Origin: Solimonas marina
GTDB lineage: Bacteria > Pseudomonadota > Gammaproteobacteria > Nevskiales > Nevskiaceae
NCBI RefSeq assembly: GCF_012241385.1
Contig: NZ_JAAVXB010000010.1
Coordinates: 62,001 to 126,000 of the forward strand
Direction of reading: 5' to 3'
DNA length: 64,000 nucleotides
The notes under the pieces were generated by a model. The model ran no database searches and was not told where the DNA came from. It was given only the letters and a program-made list of their open reading frames with translations. Positions within the stretch are counted from its first letter, which is position 1, and each line of letters begins with the position of its first letter. A program made the translations under genes and the position numbers. Below, piece by piece: positions 34,629 to 46,203 of the stretch.

Positions 34629-36227
34629 TCAGCTGTTGACGACCTTGTGATGCAGCCGCGTGATGGCGTCGATCGCCGACGTCACCGCACCTTCCTGCCA
34701 CGCCGGGATATAAGAGGCGTGCTCACCGGCCACCAGGAAGCGGTTGTCGATCTGGCACAGGTTCTCGTAATGCTGCGCGCGCGCCTCTTCACTCCACGAG
34801 CCGGCACAGCCCAGCGTCCACGGCACACGGTGCCAGCCGACCGCAACCCCGTTTTCGAACTCGTCCTTGTACTGCGGGTGAATCTTCGAGCCGAGCTCGA
34901 CAGCCGTGCGGACACGTTCGGCAGGCGACATCGCCGTCCACTCGAAGGCATTGCGTCCGTGAACGTAGGCGCCGAGCACCACGCCCTTGCCCGATTTGAA
35001 GTAATCGGTATTCGGATAGCCGATGTTGCCGATCGGCATGTCGGTATAGGTGATACCGCCGTAGATGTGTTCGTCCTGCTCCCAGAAGCGACGTTTGAAC
35101 TGCAGGCCCACTTTGACCGACGCCGAATACGGCACCGCATTGATCGCCGCCTGCATCTGCGGGCTGACGTTCAGCTCGATCTGGCTCAGCACCGACAGCG
35201 GAATCGTGCACAGGCAATAGTCAGCCGTGACGGTGCGCGGATTGCCGCCGGTCTTCGGGTCGACATAGGTCACCGCGACCTTGTCGTTGTCCTGATGAAT
35301 CTTGACGACCTTGCTGTTGTACTGGATCACGTCAGCCAACTCACGACCGAAGGCTTCGCCGATCCTGCCCATGCCCCCTACCGGCTGAAAGATCGACGTC
35401 TGGTGATAGAACGCCTCGGCGGTACCGATCGCACTCCACAGGCCGGAATGCAGAATATCCGGCAGATCGATGAAATCCTTGGAGTAGATCGGCGCTGCAT
35501 CGAGACCACCACCAGGCGGTTTCTCATAACCACGGCGATTACTCGACTCGCGGCCCGGCACGTATTTCAGATTGCGATCCAGTGCGCCCCAGGAACGCAG
35601 CGATTCGAGCAGCGCCTCCTGATCATGCGCGCTCATCAGTTCGTCGAGCTTTTTCTGCTTCGTCACCTTCGAGAACAGCTCGGCAACCTGCCCCGACCAG
35701 TCCGCCGCAATCTCGCGATAGCGCTGCGGCTTGCCGTCGAACGCCTGGGTGTTGTGCACATAGGCGTTGTAGTTGAGCTGCACGAACGGCTCGAGCGCGA
35801 CGCCGAGGCGGCGACAATAATCGAGGATGCCGTGATGGTTGTACGGCAAACGCCACGGGCCCGGGTTGATGTACAGGCCCTTGTCGAATTCACACTTCTG
35901 CGTAAAGCCGCCCAGCTCGGTGTAGACGTCACCGCCGCGGATCGACCAATTACGGCCACCGGCGCGGTTGTTGTACTCCAGCACCTTGACCTTGTAACCG
36001 GCGTTGCGCAGCTCCATCGCCGACACCATGCCAGCGATGCCGGAGCCGAGAATCAGCACCGACGCGCCCTTCGGGCTGCCTTCGAGTTTGACCGGCCCGT
36101 TGTAGGTCGATTCCTCGATCAACCCCATGCTCGCCATCGCACGATACGAAACCGCACTGCCGGCCACCGTACCGATCATCGCCAACAGCTCGCGCCGGCT
36201 CAGGGTCGGAATCTGCTTTGAGCTCAT
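34629..36227 (-). CDS. Tat-exported FAD-dependent amine oxidase, paralogue 3
   Basis: A 532-residue flavin amine oxidase, the most diverged of the three: it has GSGIAG instead of GAGIAG, and differs around the region RSWGALDRNLKYVPGR and in GTAEAFYHQTSIFQPVGGMG, where the others have an AGWSTE-TIFEPVGGMG version. Tat motif SRRELL (10-15), NNRAGGRNWSIRGGD and the C-terminal AGEHASYIPAWQEGAV are kept. The divergent middle may mean a different substrate range. It is the first enzyme gene after the TonB receptor (144-base gap) and heads an oxidase-cytochrome-Rid trio. Confidence 0.9.
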   Translation of the reverse strand: MSSKQIPTLSRRELLAMIGTVAGSAVSYRAMASMGLIEESTYNGPVKLEGSPKGASVLILGSGIAGMVSAMELRNAGYKVKVLEYNNRAGGRNWSIRGGDVYTELGGFTQKCEFDKGLYINPGPWRLPYNHHGILDYCRRLGVALEPFVQLNYNAYVHNTQAFDGKPQRYREIAADWSGQVAELFSKVTKQKKLDELMSAHDQEALLESLRSWGALDRNLKYVPGRESSNRRGYEKPPGGGLDAAPIYSKDFIDLPDILHSGLWSAIGTAEAFYHQTSIFQPVGGMGRIGEAFGRELADVIQYNSKVVKIHQDNDKVAVTYVDPKTGGNPRTVTADYCLCTIPLSVLSQIELNVSPQMQAAINAVPYSASVKVGLQFKRRFWEQDEHIYGGITYTDMPIGNIGYPNTDYFKSGKGVVLGAYVHGRNAFEWTAMSPAERVRTAVELGSKIHPQYKDEFENGVAVGWHRVPWTLGCAGSWSEEARAQHYENLCQIDNRFLVAGEHASYIPAWQEGAVTSAIDAITRLHHKVVNS

Positions 36228-36329
36228 GAATGCTCCCGATACTCACAAGGCGCGTGCGCGCCTCCCGGAAGATGCATCCGCATGCGCCACGGAATTCGCG
36301 ATGGCGCATGCGGGTACATCACAAAAGCA

Positions 36330-36355
36330 GGACGGCGACCCGCAGGCCGCCGTCC
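36330..36355 (-). other. Hairpin between TonB receptor and paralogue 3
   Basis: GGACGGCG / CGCCGTCC with a 10-base loop, followed on the minus strand by TGCTTTTG, lies 17 bases past the receptor stop. It could be an attenuator lowering enzyme expression relative to the receptor, or a weak terminator. Confidence 0.4.
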
Positions 36356-36371
36356 CGTACTGCTCATAACA

Positions 36372-39113
<2,742 letters not shown>

Positions 39114-39373
39114 GCCAGACTCCCTAAGTCCAGTTTGTTGAAGTCGCGGCACCGATAGCGGTGTCGCTTGTTCATGGAACGTACGGATTGGCAGAAACGG
39201 AAATGCAATCTAGATGAGCGCAGTTATTGGTATTTAGCGCTGTTTTCTCGCACCATCTCGGAACACTTTTAGTCTGAAATGATTTGTTTCGGCGCGCGTC
39301 GCACTATGAACGAACAGTCAGCTGGCTGTTGCTCGGCGCGCTGATGGCGCACACGCCACCCCAGCCGCCAATG
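39114..39373 (-). promoter_or_regulatory. Control region upstream of the TonB receptor
   Basis: About 260 bases without a gene, more AT-rich than the surroundings between 39180 and 39300. It presumably carries the receptor promoter, perhaps read by the adjacent ECF sigma factor. I could not assign -35/-10 elements with confidence. A small hairpin (CACCGATAGCGGTG) lies at about 39150-39164. Confidence 0.35.
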
Positions 39374-39408
39374 CAAAACGGCCGCTGCGCGTAACGCGCA
39401 GCGGCCGT
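39374..39408 (-). terminator. Rho-independent terminator after fecR-like gene
   Basis: Perfect 14-bp stem ACGGCCGCTGCGCG / CGCGCAGCGGCCGT with a 3-base loop, followed on the minus strand by TTTTGC. It separates the sigma/anti-sigma pair from the receptor gene. Confidence 0.82.
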
Positions 39409-39451
39409 CAGGCACACCTAATTTTGTTGATAGATATCGAGCGGCTTGTGA

Positions 39452-40492
39452 TTACGCGTCGCGGTGCTTGAGCACGACGCGACCATCTTGATGTTGGACC
39501 ACAACCGGGAACACCTTCTCGATCGCCGCCAGCCACTCATGCTCGTGACCTTCCAGCACCGTTCCCGTGTAGCGCAGCGACTTGATCCGCGGATCGTCGA
39601 TAACGACTTCATCGTGAGAATAACGGTTCAGATTGGCGACGACCACGCCGAGGTTTTCATCGACGAAACGCTGGCTGCCGTGGCGCCATGCGATCGCCGC
39701 CTCGCTGTCCGCGGGTGTCACGGTCAGGCGCTGATCCTCCGACACCACGAGACGCCCAGCCGGAACACGAATCCCGCCGTCGCCCGCCTGCGTCGAGCCA
39801 TCGGCGACGCCGGCACCCGCGACATCGACGATGCCCTTGGTCACGACGACCTCGACCCGACCACCGGTCTTGCGAATATTGAAAGCCGTGCCCACCGCGG
39901 TGACGCGCAGCTCGCCGACCTGGACCACGAACGGCCGCTGCGGATTGTGCGCAACCTGAAAATAGGCTTCGCCGTCACCAAGCGACAGGCGGCGCCGATC
40001 CGACGAGTACTGGACGTCGACGCGGGTATCGGCGCCGATCGCAACCTGCGAACCATCGCTCAAGGTGACGTCGCGCGTTTGCGCCTTGACCGTCTCATAG
40101 CTCATCACCGGCTCGACAGCCGACGGCGGCGCCATGCGCGGCGCGAGCACGACGAACGACACGGCCAGCACCACGACTGCCGCCGCGGCAGTCCAGAGCG
40201 GCCAGCGGCGACGCCCGCGCGCAACGGTGCGCGCCGTGGCCGGCGCTACGGGCACGCTCGGCAGTGGCTCAAGCACCTCACGGCTGACCTGATTGCGCTG
40301 ATCCTCGTCCAGCGCGCCGAGACGGACACCCAGACCTTCGATCTTCTCGAAAGCCTCCAGGTTGGCCGAGTCCTGCTGGCACCAGGCAAGCCACTCGCTG
40401 ATTTCTTCTGGACGAACGTCGTCTTCACGCAGACGCAGCCACCACAGGCTGGCCTGTTCCAGACGCGCCGTCGATTGTTGTTTGGGGTTCAT
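39452..40492 (-). CDS. FecR-family anti-sigma factor
   Basis: A 346-residue inner-membrane regulator. The cytoplasmic N-terminus (ASLWWLRLREDDVRPEEISEWLAW) is the FecR N-terminal motif that binds the sigma factor. One membrane span follows (WPLWTAAAAVVVLAVSFVVLA, about residues 97-117), then a periplasmic FecR domain (LSDGSQVAIGADTRVDVQYS, FVVQVGELRVTAVGTAFNIRK) and a C-terminal domain that usually contacts an STN-bearing receptor. The start at 40492 has GAGGAG upstream. It follows the ECF sigma gene by about 110 bases. Confidence 0.9.
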   Translation of the reverse strand: MNPKQQSTARLEQASLWWLRLREDDVRPEEISEWLAWCQQDSANLEAFEKIEGLGVRLGALDEDQRNQVSREVLEPLPSVPVAPATARTVARGRRRWPLWTAAAAVVVLAVSFVVLAPRMAPPSAVEPVMSYETVKAQTRDVTLSDGSQVAIGADTRVDVQYSSDRRRLSLGDGEAYFQVAHNPQRPFVVQVGELRVTAVGTAFNIRKTGGRVEVVVTKGIVDVAGAGVADGSTQAGDGGIRVPAGRLVVSEDQRLTVTPADSEAAIAWRHGSQRFVDENLGVVVANLNRYSHDEVVIDDPRIKSLRYTGTVLEGHEHEWLAAIEKVFPVVVQHQDGRVVLKHRDA

Positions 40493-40600
40493 CAGCCGCT
40501 CCTCGGGCGGCAATTGTCCCAGAATGACGCGCTCCCCGCACGTGAACTTTGTCACACCTGCGCGACAGGCATTCTGGCGCCCGACCTCGACGGAATGACG

Positions 40601-41221
40601 TCAAGCAGCGTTGGCTTCATCCAAGCGCTGGCGGCAAACCGCCATGGCCCGCGCCACATAGTGGCGGATCATGCGATCGGTGAGCTGCATCTGGGTGGCG
40701 ATTTGCTGCACGCTATGCCCTGCGAAGATATGAAGCATGAACGCGCGACGGCACTTTTCCGGAAGCTCGCGCAAAGCATCCTTCACCAGCGTCAGCTCTT
40801 CCTGCGCCATGGCCGTGTGATCCGGGCCAGGCCGGGTCAGCAGCTCCTCGAAGAATTCCTGCGGAGAGTTGCGCTCGCGAACCTGGCGCTTGCGAATGCG
40901 GTCAATGGCCAGGTTGCCGGCGATCGCGAACAGATGCGCACGAAGGAAGCTGACGGCCGAAGCCTTTTCGAGTTGGAGCAGGCGCACGTAAGCCTCCTGG
41001 GCCACATCATGGGCCTCGGCTTCGGACTGCAGGCGGGCAACGAGAAAGCCGACCAACGCACGGTTGTGTTCCTGGAACAGCCGGCGCACCATCTCCGCGC
41101 GCGCCGTGGGGTCCAGCGGCGACTCGTCGGGAGCGGCCGTCTCACCGAGGCGCGGCAGCCGCTGCATTCCTTCACCGTCCTCAGCTTCATTCCTACTAAC
41201 GATGTTTGCTAAGGCCTGCAT
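40601..41221 (-). CDS. FecI-type ECF RNA polymerase sigma factor
   Basis: A 206-residue ECF sigma factor. Region 2 is visible as LVGFLVARLQSEAEAHDVAQEAYVRLLQ with FAIAGNLAIDRIRKR; region 4 as LPEKCRRAFMLHIFAGHSVQQIATQM followed by the DNA-contacting helix. It is paired with the FecR-type gene, so it is probably held inactive until an outer-membrane receptor signals. Likely targets are the receptor and amine-oxidase genes downstream. The longer open frame upstream overlaps lipB on the other strand and is not used. Start options are 41221 or the Met 18 codons later. Confidence 0.9.
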   Translation of the reverse strand: MQALANIVSRNEAEDGEGMQRLPRLGETAAPDESPLDPTARAEMVRRLFQEHNRALVGFLVARLQSEAEAHDVAQEAYVRLLQLEKASAVSFLRAHLFAIAGNLAIDRIRKRQVRERNSPQEFFEELLTRPGPDHTAMAQEELTLVKDALRELPEKCRRAFMLHIFAGHSVQQIATQMQLTDRMIRHYVARAMAVCRQRLDEANAA

Positions 41222-41371
41222 GACTACCCCTTCGACGTCGATGTCGGTCGGGGCTGCCTCGCAAAATCCAGACCGTTTTGCGTCAGCTCTACGTCGAATT
41301 TCCGTTTCTTCCGCCCCGCGCGTTGTAGAGCGTGAGGGGTACTTTTTTGCCTTGCCCCGGGGTCGGTAAAA

Positions 41372-42043
41372 ATGACCGACCTGGCACCGGCCGAAACCGA
41401 AAAGCTCGCTCCAGACACCCCGCTCGTCCGGCGTCTGGGGCTCATCGACTACGCCACGACCTTCGAACGCATGCGTGCGTTCACCGATGCACGCAAGCAG
41501 GGCACGCCGGACGAAATCTGGCTGCTCGAACATCCGCCAGTGTTCACGCAAGGGCAGACCGGCAAGGCTGAACACGTGCTCGCGGCCGGCAGTATCCCGA
41601 TCGTGCAATCGGATCGCGGCGGCCAGGTCACCTACCACGGCCCAGGCCAGCTCGTGGTCTATTTCCTCGTCGATCTGCATCGCCGCGGGTATGGCATTCG
41701 CTCGCTGGTCTCGCGTATCGAACACAGCATGGTGGCGCTGCTCGGCGAGCGTGGCATTCACGCTTATGCCGATCCGGAGGCACCGGGCGTGTATGTCGAT
41801 GACGCCGGCGGCAAGCGCATGAAAATTGGATCCCTGGGCCTGCGCGTACGGCGCGGCTGCACCTATCATGGGCTGTCCTTGAACGTGGCGATGGACTTGG
41901 AGCCGTTCTCGCGCATCAATCCCTGCGGCTATCAGGGACTGAAGATGACGCAGATGGCGGATCTGGCCGGGCCGATCAGCGTCGTCGAAGCCGGTGAAGC
42001 CCTGCTGATACACCTGCTGCGAGAACTGGGCTACGTCGCCTGA
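41372..42043 (+). CDS. lipB: Octanoyl-(acyl-carrier-protein):protein octanoyltransferase
   Basis: LipB (223 residues) transfers octanoate from ACP to lipoyl domains, the first step of lipoic acid attachment. The catalytic Cys lies in NPCGYQGLKM and the partner Lys in RMKIGSLGLRVRRGCTYHG; SDRGGQVTYHGPGQLVVY is the family signature. In many gammaproteobacteria lipB follows dacA closely; here about 15.7 kb of minus-strand genes separate them. lipA is not adjacent. Confidence 0.96.
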   Translation: MTDLAPAETEKLAPDTPLVRRLGLIDYATTFERMRAFTDARKQGTPDEIWLLEHPPVFTQGQTGKAEHVLAAGSIPIVQSDRGGQVTYHGPGQLVVYFLVDLHRRGYGIRSLVSRIEHSMVALLGERGIHAYADPEAPGVYVDDAGGKRMKIGSLGLRVRRGCTYHGLSLNVAMDLEPFSRINPCGYQGLKMTQMADLAGPISVVEAGEALLIHLLRELGYVA

Positions 42044-42200
42044 CGTCGGACTGGCGCGTAGCGGTCGCTTACCGGCTGTTACGCAGATGCGGCAAAACAG
42101 CCTTAATAATCAGCCGGCCGTTCAGTCTGGGTCGGGTACAATCGGCCGATTGGAGTTCCATGCCTAGCCCCCGCTCCTTCACAGAAGAAGGCCCATCCAG

Positions 42201-43037
42201 ATGAGCGAAGCCCGCACGACGTCCGCCCCCGCGGCCGACAGCGCCACCTTGGTGCGCGTCCGTGGTCTGCATTTCAGCCGGGGCGCACGCAAGATCTACG
42301 ACGGCATCGACGTCGACATCCCGCGCGGCAAGATCACCGCAATCATGGGACCGTCCGGCACCGGCAAGACCACGTTGCTGCGCATCATCGGCGGCCAGTG
42401 GCGGCCAGCCGACGGCGCGATCGAATTCGATGGCATCAACGTCCATCAGCAAAGCCTCGACGGACTGTACACGCTGCGCAAGCGCATGAGCCTGCTGTTC
42501 CAGAACGGCGCGCTGCTGACCGATCTGTCGGTGTTCGAGAACGTCGCCTTCCCGCTGCGCGAGCACACCAAGCTGCCGGAAGCGGCGATTCGCGACATCG
42601 TGCTGATGAAGCTGGAAGCGGTCGGTTTGCGCGGTGCCCGTGATCTGTACCCGGAAGAACTGTCCGGTGGCATGTCGCGGCGCGTGGCACTGGCCCGCGC
42701 CATCGCCCTCGATCCGGAAATGGTGATGTACGACGAACCGTTCACCGGCCAGGACCCGATCAGCATGGGCGTGCTGATGCGTTTGATTCAGTCGCTGAAC
42801 CGCTCGCTGGGCATCACGTCGGTGATCGTTTCGCATGACGTCGATGAAGTGCTGTCGATTGCCGACCATGCCTATGTCATCGCCGGCGGTCAGGTCCTGG
42901 CACGCGGGGCGCCGGACGAGATTCGCGCATCACCGTCCGAATACGTCCAGCAGTTCCTGAAAGGCCGGCCCGACGGCCCGGTCGCCTTCCACTACCGGGC
43001 GAAATCGCTCGCCGACGATTTGATGGAGCGCGCATGA
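42201..43037 (+). CDS. mlaF: Phospholipid transport ATPase MlaF
   Basis: MlaF (278 residues) is the ATPase of the Mla system, which moves phospholipids between inner and outer membranes to keep the outer leaflet asymmetric. It has Walker [10 protein letters not shown], signature [15 protein letters not shown] and Walker [15 protein letters not shown], with the switch His in [10 protein letters not shown]. It heads mlaF-mlaE-mlaD-mlaC-mlaB-mlaA and overlaps mlaE by four bases. Confidence 0.95.
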   Translation: MSEARTTSAPAADSATLVRVRGLHFSRGARKIYDGIDVDIPRGKITAIMGPSGTGKTTLLRIIGGQWRPADGAIEFDGINVHQQSLDGLYTLRKRMSLLFQNGALLTDLSVFENVAFPLREHTKLPEAAIRDIVLMKLEAVGLRGARDLYPEELSGGMSRRVALARAIALDPEMVMYDEPFTGQDPISMGVLMRLIQSLNRSLGITSVIVSHDVDEVLSIADHAYVIAGGQVLARGAPDEIRASPSEYVQQFLKGRPDGPVAFHYRAKSLADDLMERA

Positions 43038-43804
43038 GAGGCGGCGTTCTGACCGTACTGTCGAACTTCCTGTCCGGCCTCGGCCAGGCGCAGTTCTTTC
43101 TGCTGTCCGTGCTGCGCGCCGTACTACCGTCGCTGCTGCGGCCGGCGCTGATCGTGCGCCAGCTCTACATGATCGGCGTGCTGTCGCTGATCATCATCGT
43201 CATCTCCGGCATGTTCATCGGCATGGTGCTGTCGCTGCAGGGCTATCACACGCTCGTGCAGTTCGGTGCCGCCAGCTCGCTCGGCGTGCTGGTCGCCCTG
43301 TCGATCATCCGCGAGCTCGGCCCGGTGGTGACGGCGCTGCTGTTCGCCGGCCGTGCCGGCTCGGCGCTGGCCGCGGAGATCGGCCTGATGCGCGCCACCG
43401 ACCAGCTGTCGGCGATGGAGATGATGGCCGTCAATCCGATGCGCTACGTCATCGCGCCGCGTTTCATCGCCGGCGTCATCGCCATGCCGCTGCTGACCGC
43501 GATCTTCTGCGTGATGGCGATCGGCGTCGCCGGCGGCCATGCCATCGGCGTCGGCCTGCTGCATGTCGACGCCGGCAGCTACTGGACGCAGATTCGCGCC
43601 AATGTCGACCTGCACGACCTGCTGCAGGCGCTGATCAAAAGTCTGGTGTTCGGTGCCGTCGTCAGCTGGATCGCCGTCTACCAGGGTTACACCGCGCCGC
43701 CGACGTCGGAGGGCGTGTCGCGTGCGACGACGTCGACCGTCGTCGTCTCGTCGCTGAGCATTCTGGCACTCGACTTCATCCTTACCGCATTCATGTTCCG
43801 TTAA
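43034..43804 (+). CDS. mlaE: Phospholipid transport permease MlaE
   Basis: MlaE (256 residues) is the inner-membrane permease of the MlaFEDB complex. It has about five membrane segments and the family blocks [48 protein letters not shown] and [20 protein letters not shown]. Coupled to mlaF by ATGA. Confidence 0.95.
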   Translation: MRGGVLTVLSNFLSGLGQAQFFLLSVLRAVLPSLLRPALIVRQLYMIGVLSLIIIVISGMFIGMVLSLQGYHTLVQFGAASSLGVLVALSIIRELGPVVTALLFAGRAGSALAAEIGLMRATDQLSAMEMMAVNPMRYVIAPRFIAGVIAMPLLTAIFCVMAIGVAGGHAIGVGLLHVDAGSYWTQIRANVDLHDLLQALIKSLVFGAVVSWIAVYQGYTAPPTSEGVSRATTSTVVVSSLSILALDFILTAFMFR

Positions 43805-43827
43805 TTGCAGCGGGCTAGAGAACGATC

Positions 43828-44352
43828 ATGCAATCCAGAGCCTTGGAAATTCTTGTCGGCTTTTTCGTCTGCCTCGGCGTCGCCGCGGTGTTCGTGCTGA
43901 CGTTCCGCGTCGCCAGCCTCGACAGTGTCGGCGGCGGCGACAAGACCTATCGCGTCAGCGCCGAGTTCCAGAACATCGGCGGCTTGAAGGCTGGCGCCAA
44001 GGTCTCGTTGGCCGGCGTGGCCATCGGCCGTGTCCGCGACATCAGCATCGACCCGTCGAGCTTCCAGGCCAAGGTCACGATGGATATCTCGGACCAGTAC
44101 AGCAAGATTCCCGAGGACTCGAGCGCCAAGATCCTGACCGCCGGCCTGCTCGGCGAGCAGTACATCGGCATCGAACCGGGCGGCATGGACGATTACCTGA
44201 AGAATGGCAGTGAAATCACGCTGACGCAGAGCGCCCTGGTCCTCGAAAACCTGATCGGCCAGTTCCTCGCGTCGCAGAACGGCTCGTCGAAGGACGACAA
44301 GCTCGCCGACGCGATCGGCAAACTCGCCGACTCGCTGCAGTCCAAGAAATAG
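43828..44352 (+). CDS. mlaD: MCE-domain lipid-binding protein MlaD
   Basis: MlaD (174 residues) is anchored by one N-terminal span (LEILVGFFVCLGVAAVFVLTF) and carries one periplasmic MCE domain (YRVSAEFQNIGGLKAGAKVSLAGVAIGRV to GLLGEQYIGIEPGG). It forms the hexameric ring through which MlaC hands lipids to MlaE. It follows mlaE by 23 bases. Confidence 0.95.
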   Translation: MQSRALEILVGFFVCLGVAAVFVLTFRVASLDSVGGGDKTYRVSAEFQNIGGLKAGAKVSLAGVAIGRVRDISIDPSSFQAKVTMDISDQYSKIPEDSSAKILTAGLLGEQYIGIEPGGMDDYLKNGSEITLTQSALVLENLIGQFLASQNGSSKDDKLADAIGKLADSLQSKK

Positions 44353-44383
44353 CGCGCCGTCAGGCGCCACACAAAGGAGCATC

Positions 44384-45049
44384 ATGATGATGACGACTTC
44401 CCCCACCCACCGGATCTCCCGCCTGTTCGTTGCGCTGGTCGCGGCGATCGGCTTCGTCGGTGCCGCGCATGCGGCCGATACGCCGGACGCGGTGATCAAG
44501 AGCACCGTCAACGGCATTCGCGCCGACATCGATCAGAACCACGCCAAGTACCAGAGCGACAAGTCGGCGTTCTACAAGATGGTCGACACCAAGATCGTGC
44601 CGCACTTCGACACGACCTACATCGCCAAGGTGATCCTCGGCTCACATCTGCGCCAGGCCTCGCCTGAACAGATCTCGCAGTTCGAAAACGCTTTCAAGGA
44701 CATGCTGGTTCACAGCTATGCCGACAAGCTGCTGCAGTACTACGACAGCGTCGACATTCAGGTGAAACCGGCACGCATCGACGACGGCGGCAAGCGCGCC
44801 AGCGTCGACACCACCATCGTCCGCAAGGACGGCAATCCGCCGATTCCGGTGACGTTCTCGATGCGCATGAGCGACGGCCAGTGGAAGGTCTGGGACATCA
44901 AGGCCGAGAACATCTCGCTGGTGCTGAACTTCCGCACGCAGATCGATGCCGAGATCAAGAAGAGCAGCATCGAAGACGTCATCAAGCGTCTCAACAGCGG
45001 GCAGATTCAGGCCGCCGACGTGACGCCGGCCGGCGCGGGCAAGAACTGA
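44384..45049 (+). CDS. mlaC: Periplasmic phospholipid shuttle MlaC
   Basis: MlaC (221 residues) has a signal peptide (LFVALVAAIGFVGAAHAAD) and an MlaC/Ttg2D domain (KIVPHFDTTYIAKVILGSHLRQASPEQ to WKVWDIKAENISLVLNFRTQ), which binds one phospholipid and carries it between MlaA and MlaD. An AGGAG ribosome-binding site precedes the start. Its stop overlaps mlaB (TGATG). Confidence 0.94.
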   Translation: MMMTTSPTHRISRLFVALVAAIGFVGAAHAADTPDAVIKSTVNGIRADIDQNHAKYQSDKSAFYKMVDTKIVPHFDTTYIAKVILGSHLRQASPEQISQFENAFKDMLVHSYADKLLQYYDSVDIQVKPARIDDGGKRASVDTTIVRKDGNPPIPVTFSMRMSDGQWKVWDIKAENISLVLNFRTQIDAEIKKSSIEDVIKRLNSGQIQAADVTPAGAGKN

Positions 45050-45306
45050 TGAACGGCCTGCAGGGCCCGCTGCACTTCGCGACGGTCATGCCGTACTTCG
45101 CGCGCGCCGACGAGCTGGCCGGCGCCGCAACGCTTGATCTGGCGGGCGTCACGCACTGTGACAGCGCCGGCGCGGCCCTGCTGCTTGAATTGCGCCGGCG
45201 CGCCCTCAGCAAGGGGAACACGCTGCGCCTCGTCAACGCGCCCCAGCAATTACGTGACCTGACCGACTTCTTCGGTATCGCCGACGTGCTGGATCTCGCG
45301 GCCTGA
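45049..45306 (+). CDS. mlaB: STAS-domain protein MlaB
   Basis: MlaB (85 residues) is a cytoplasmic STAS protein that binds and stabilises MlaF. The STAS core LDLAGVTHCDSAGAALLLELRRRA is clear, with Ser in the CDSAGA loop. It is coupled to mlaC by a TGATG overlap, which fixes the start. Confidence 0.9.
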   Translation: MNGLQGPLHFATVMPYFARADELAGAATLDLAGVTHCDSAGAALLLELRRRALSKGNTLRLVNAPQQLRDLTDFFGIADVLDLAA

Positions 45307-45329
45307 GCGCGCCCAGGGAGCAAGCACGC

Positions 45330-46058
45330 ATGAAATTCGGGAAACTGCCGCCAACCATCGCCGCCAGCCTGATGCTGGCGGTGCTGGCCGGTTGCGCACA
45401 CAACTCGCCGTACGAGCCGTCCGACCCGCTCGAACCGATGAATCGCAAGATTTACGCGTTCAACATGGTCGCCGACAAGTACGTGCTGCGGCCGGTAACC
45501 GTCACCTACGTCGACTACACGCCGAAACCGGTCCGCACCGGTCTCAGCAACTTCTTCGACAATCTGTTCTATCCGTCGGTCATCATCAACGACGCGCTGC
45601 AGGCCAAGTTCAAGCAGTCGGGCCTGGACCTCACGCGGTTTCTGATGAACACCACCTTCGGCCTTGCCGGCCTGCTCGACCCGGCGTCGATGGTCGGCCT
45701 GCAGAAGCACGACGAAGACCTCGGCCAGACACTCGGCAAATGGGGTGTCGGTGAGGGCTGGTACATCATGCTGCCGTTCTTCGGCCCGTCGACCAATCGC
45801 GATCTGGTCGGTCGCGTTGGCGACAACTGGACGGAGCCGCTGCAGTACACGGACCTGACGATCCCGGAGCGCGTCGGCATCGCCGCCGTGCAGGCTGTCG
45901 ACACCCGCTCGCAGCTGCTCGACTTCGACAGCATCCTGCAGCAGCAGCTCGACCCCTACGTCTTCCTGCGCACGGCTTACTTGCAGCGCCGCCTGAACCA
46001 GGTTTACGACGGCAATCCGCCGGAGAAGCTGATGGAGCCCGAGCTGCCGGACGAATAA
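45330..46058 (+). CDS. mlaA: Outer-membrane lipoprotein MlaA (VacJ)
   Basis: MlaA (242 residues) forms a ring in the outer membrane and removes misplaced phospholipids from the outer leaflet to MlaC. It has lipobox VLAGC and family blocks DPLEPMNRKIYAFN, VRTGLSNFFDNLFYP, LMNTTFGLAGLLDPAS and KWGVGEGWYIMLPFFGPST. Unlike in E. coli, where the gene is elsewhere, it is in the mla operon. A strong terminator follows. Confidence 0.95.
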   Translation: MKFGKLPPTIAASLMLAVLAGCAHNSPYEPSDPLEPMNRKIYAFNMVADKYVLRPVTVTYVDYTPKPVRTGLSNFFDNLFYPSVIINDALQAKFKQSGLDLTRFLMNTTFGLAGLLDPASMVGLQKHDEDLGQTLGKWGVGEGWYIMLPFFGPSTNRDLVGRVGDNWTEPLQYTDLTIPERVGIAAVQAVDTRSQLLDFDSILQQQLDPYVFLRTAYLQRRLNQVYDGNPPEKLMEPELPDE

Positions 46059-46089
46059 GGCGCTGCGCGCCACCGGCTACCCCCGCCCG

Positions 46090-46126
46090 ACGCCGCCGCA
46101 TCCTGGCAGGATGCGGCGGCGTTTTT
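46090..46126 (+). terminator. Rho-independent terminator of the mla operon
   Basis: Perfect 15-bp stem (ACGCCGCCGCATCCT / AGGATGCGGCGGCGT) with loop GGC, followed by T5. Confidence 0.93.
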
Positions 46127-46169
46127 GCAAATGCCTCGACCAAGCTCACATTGCGTCCCGGTCGCGATA

Positions 46170-46187
46170 TGATGATGATCATCATCA
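46170..46187. promoter_or_regulatory. Perfect 18-bp palindrome, probable TetR operator
   Basis: TGATGATGATCATCATCA is fully self-complementary and lies 16 bases upstream of the tetR-type start, next to a GATATGAT -10-like stretch. The position suits autoregulation by a dimeric repressor. Confidence 0.6.
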
Positions 46188-46203
46188 CATACAGAGAGAC
46201 GCC

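Noticed and set aside
28512..36227. CRISPR array or transposon-type repeats as the cause of the repeated sequence here
   Set aside because: The repetition comes from paralogous full-length genes. There are no short direct repeats with spacers and no transposase.
41222..42013. Extension of the ECF sigma-factor frame into the lipB region
   Set aside because: It is antisense to lipB, and ECF sigma factors are about 170-210 residues, which the 41221 start already gives.
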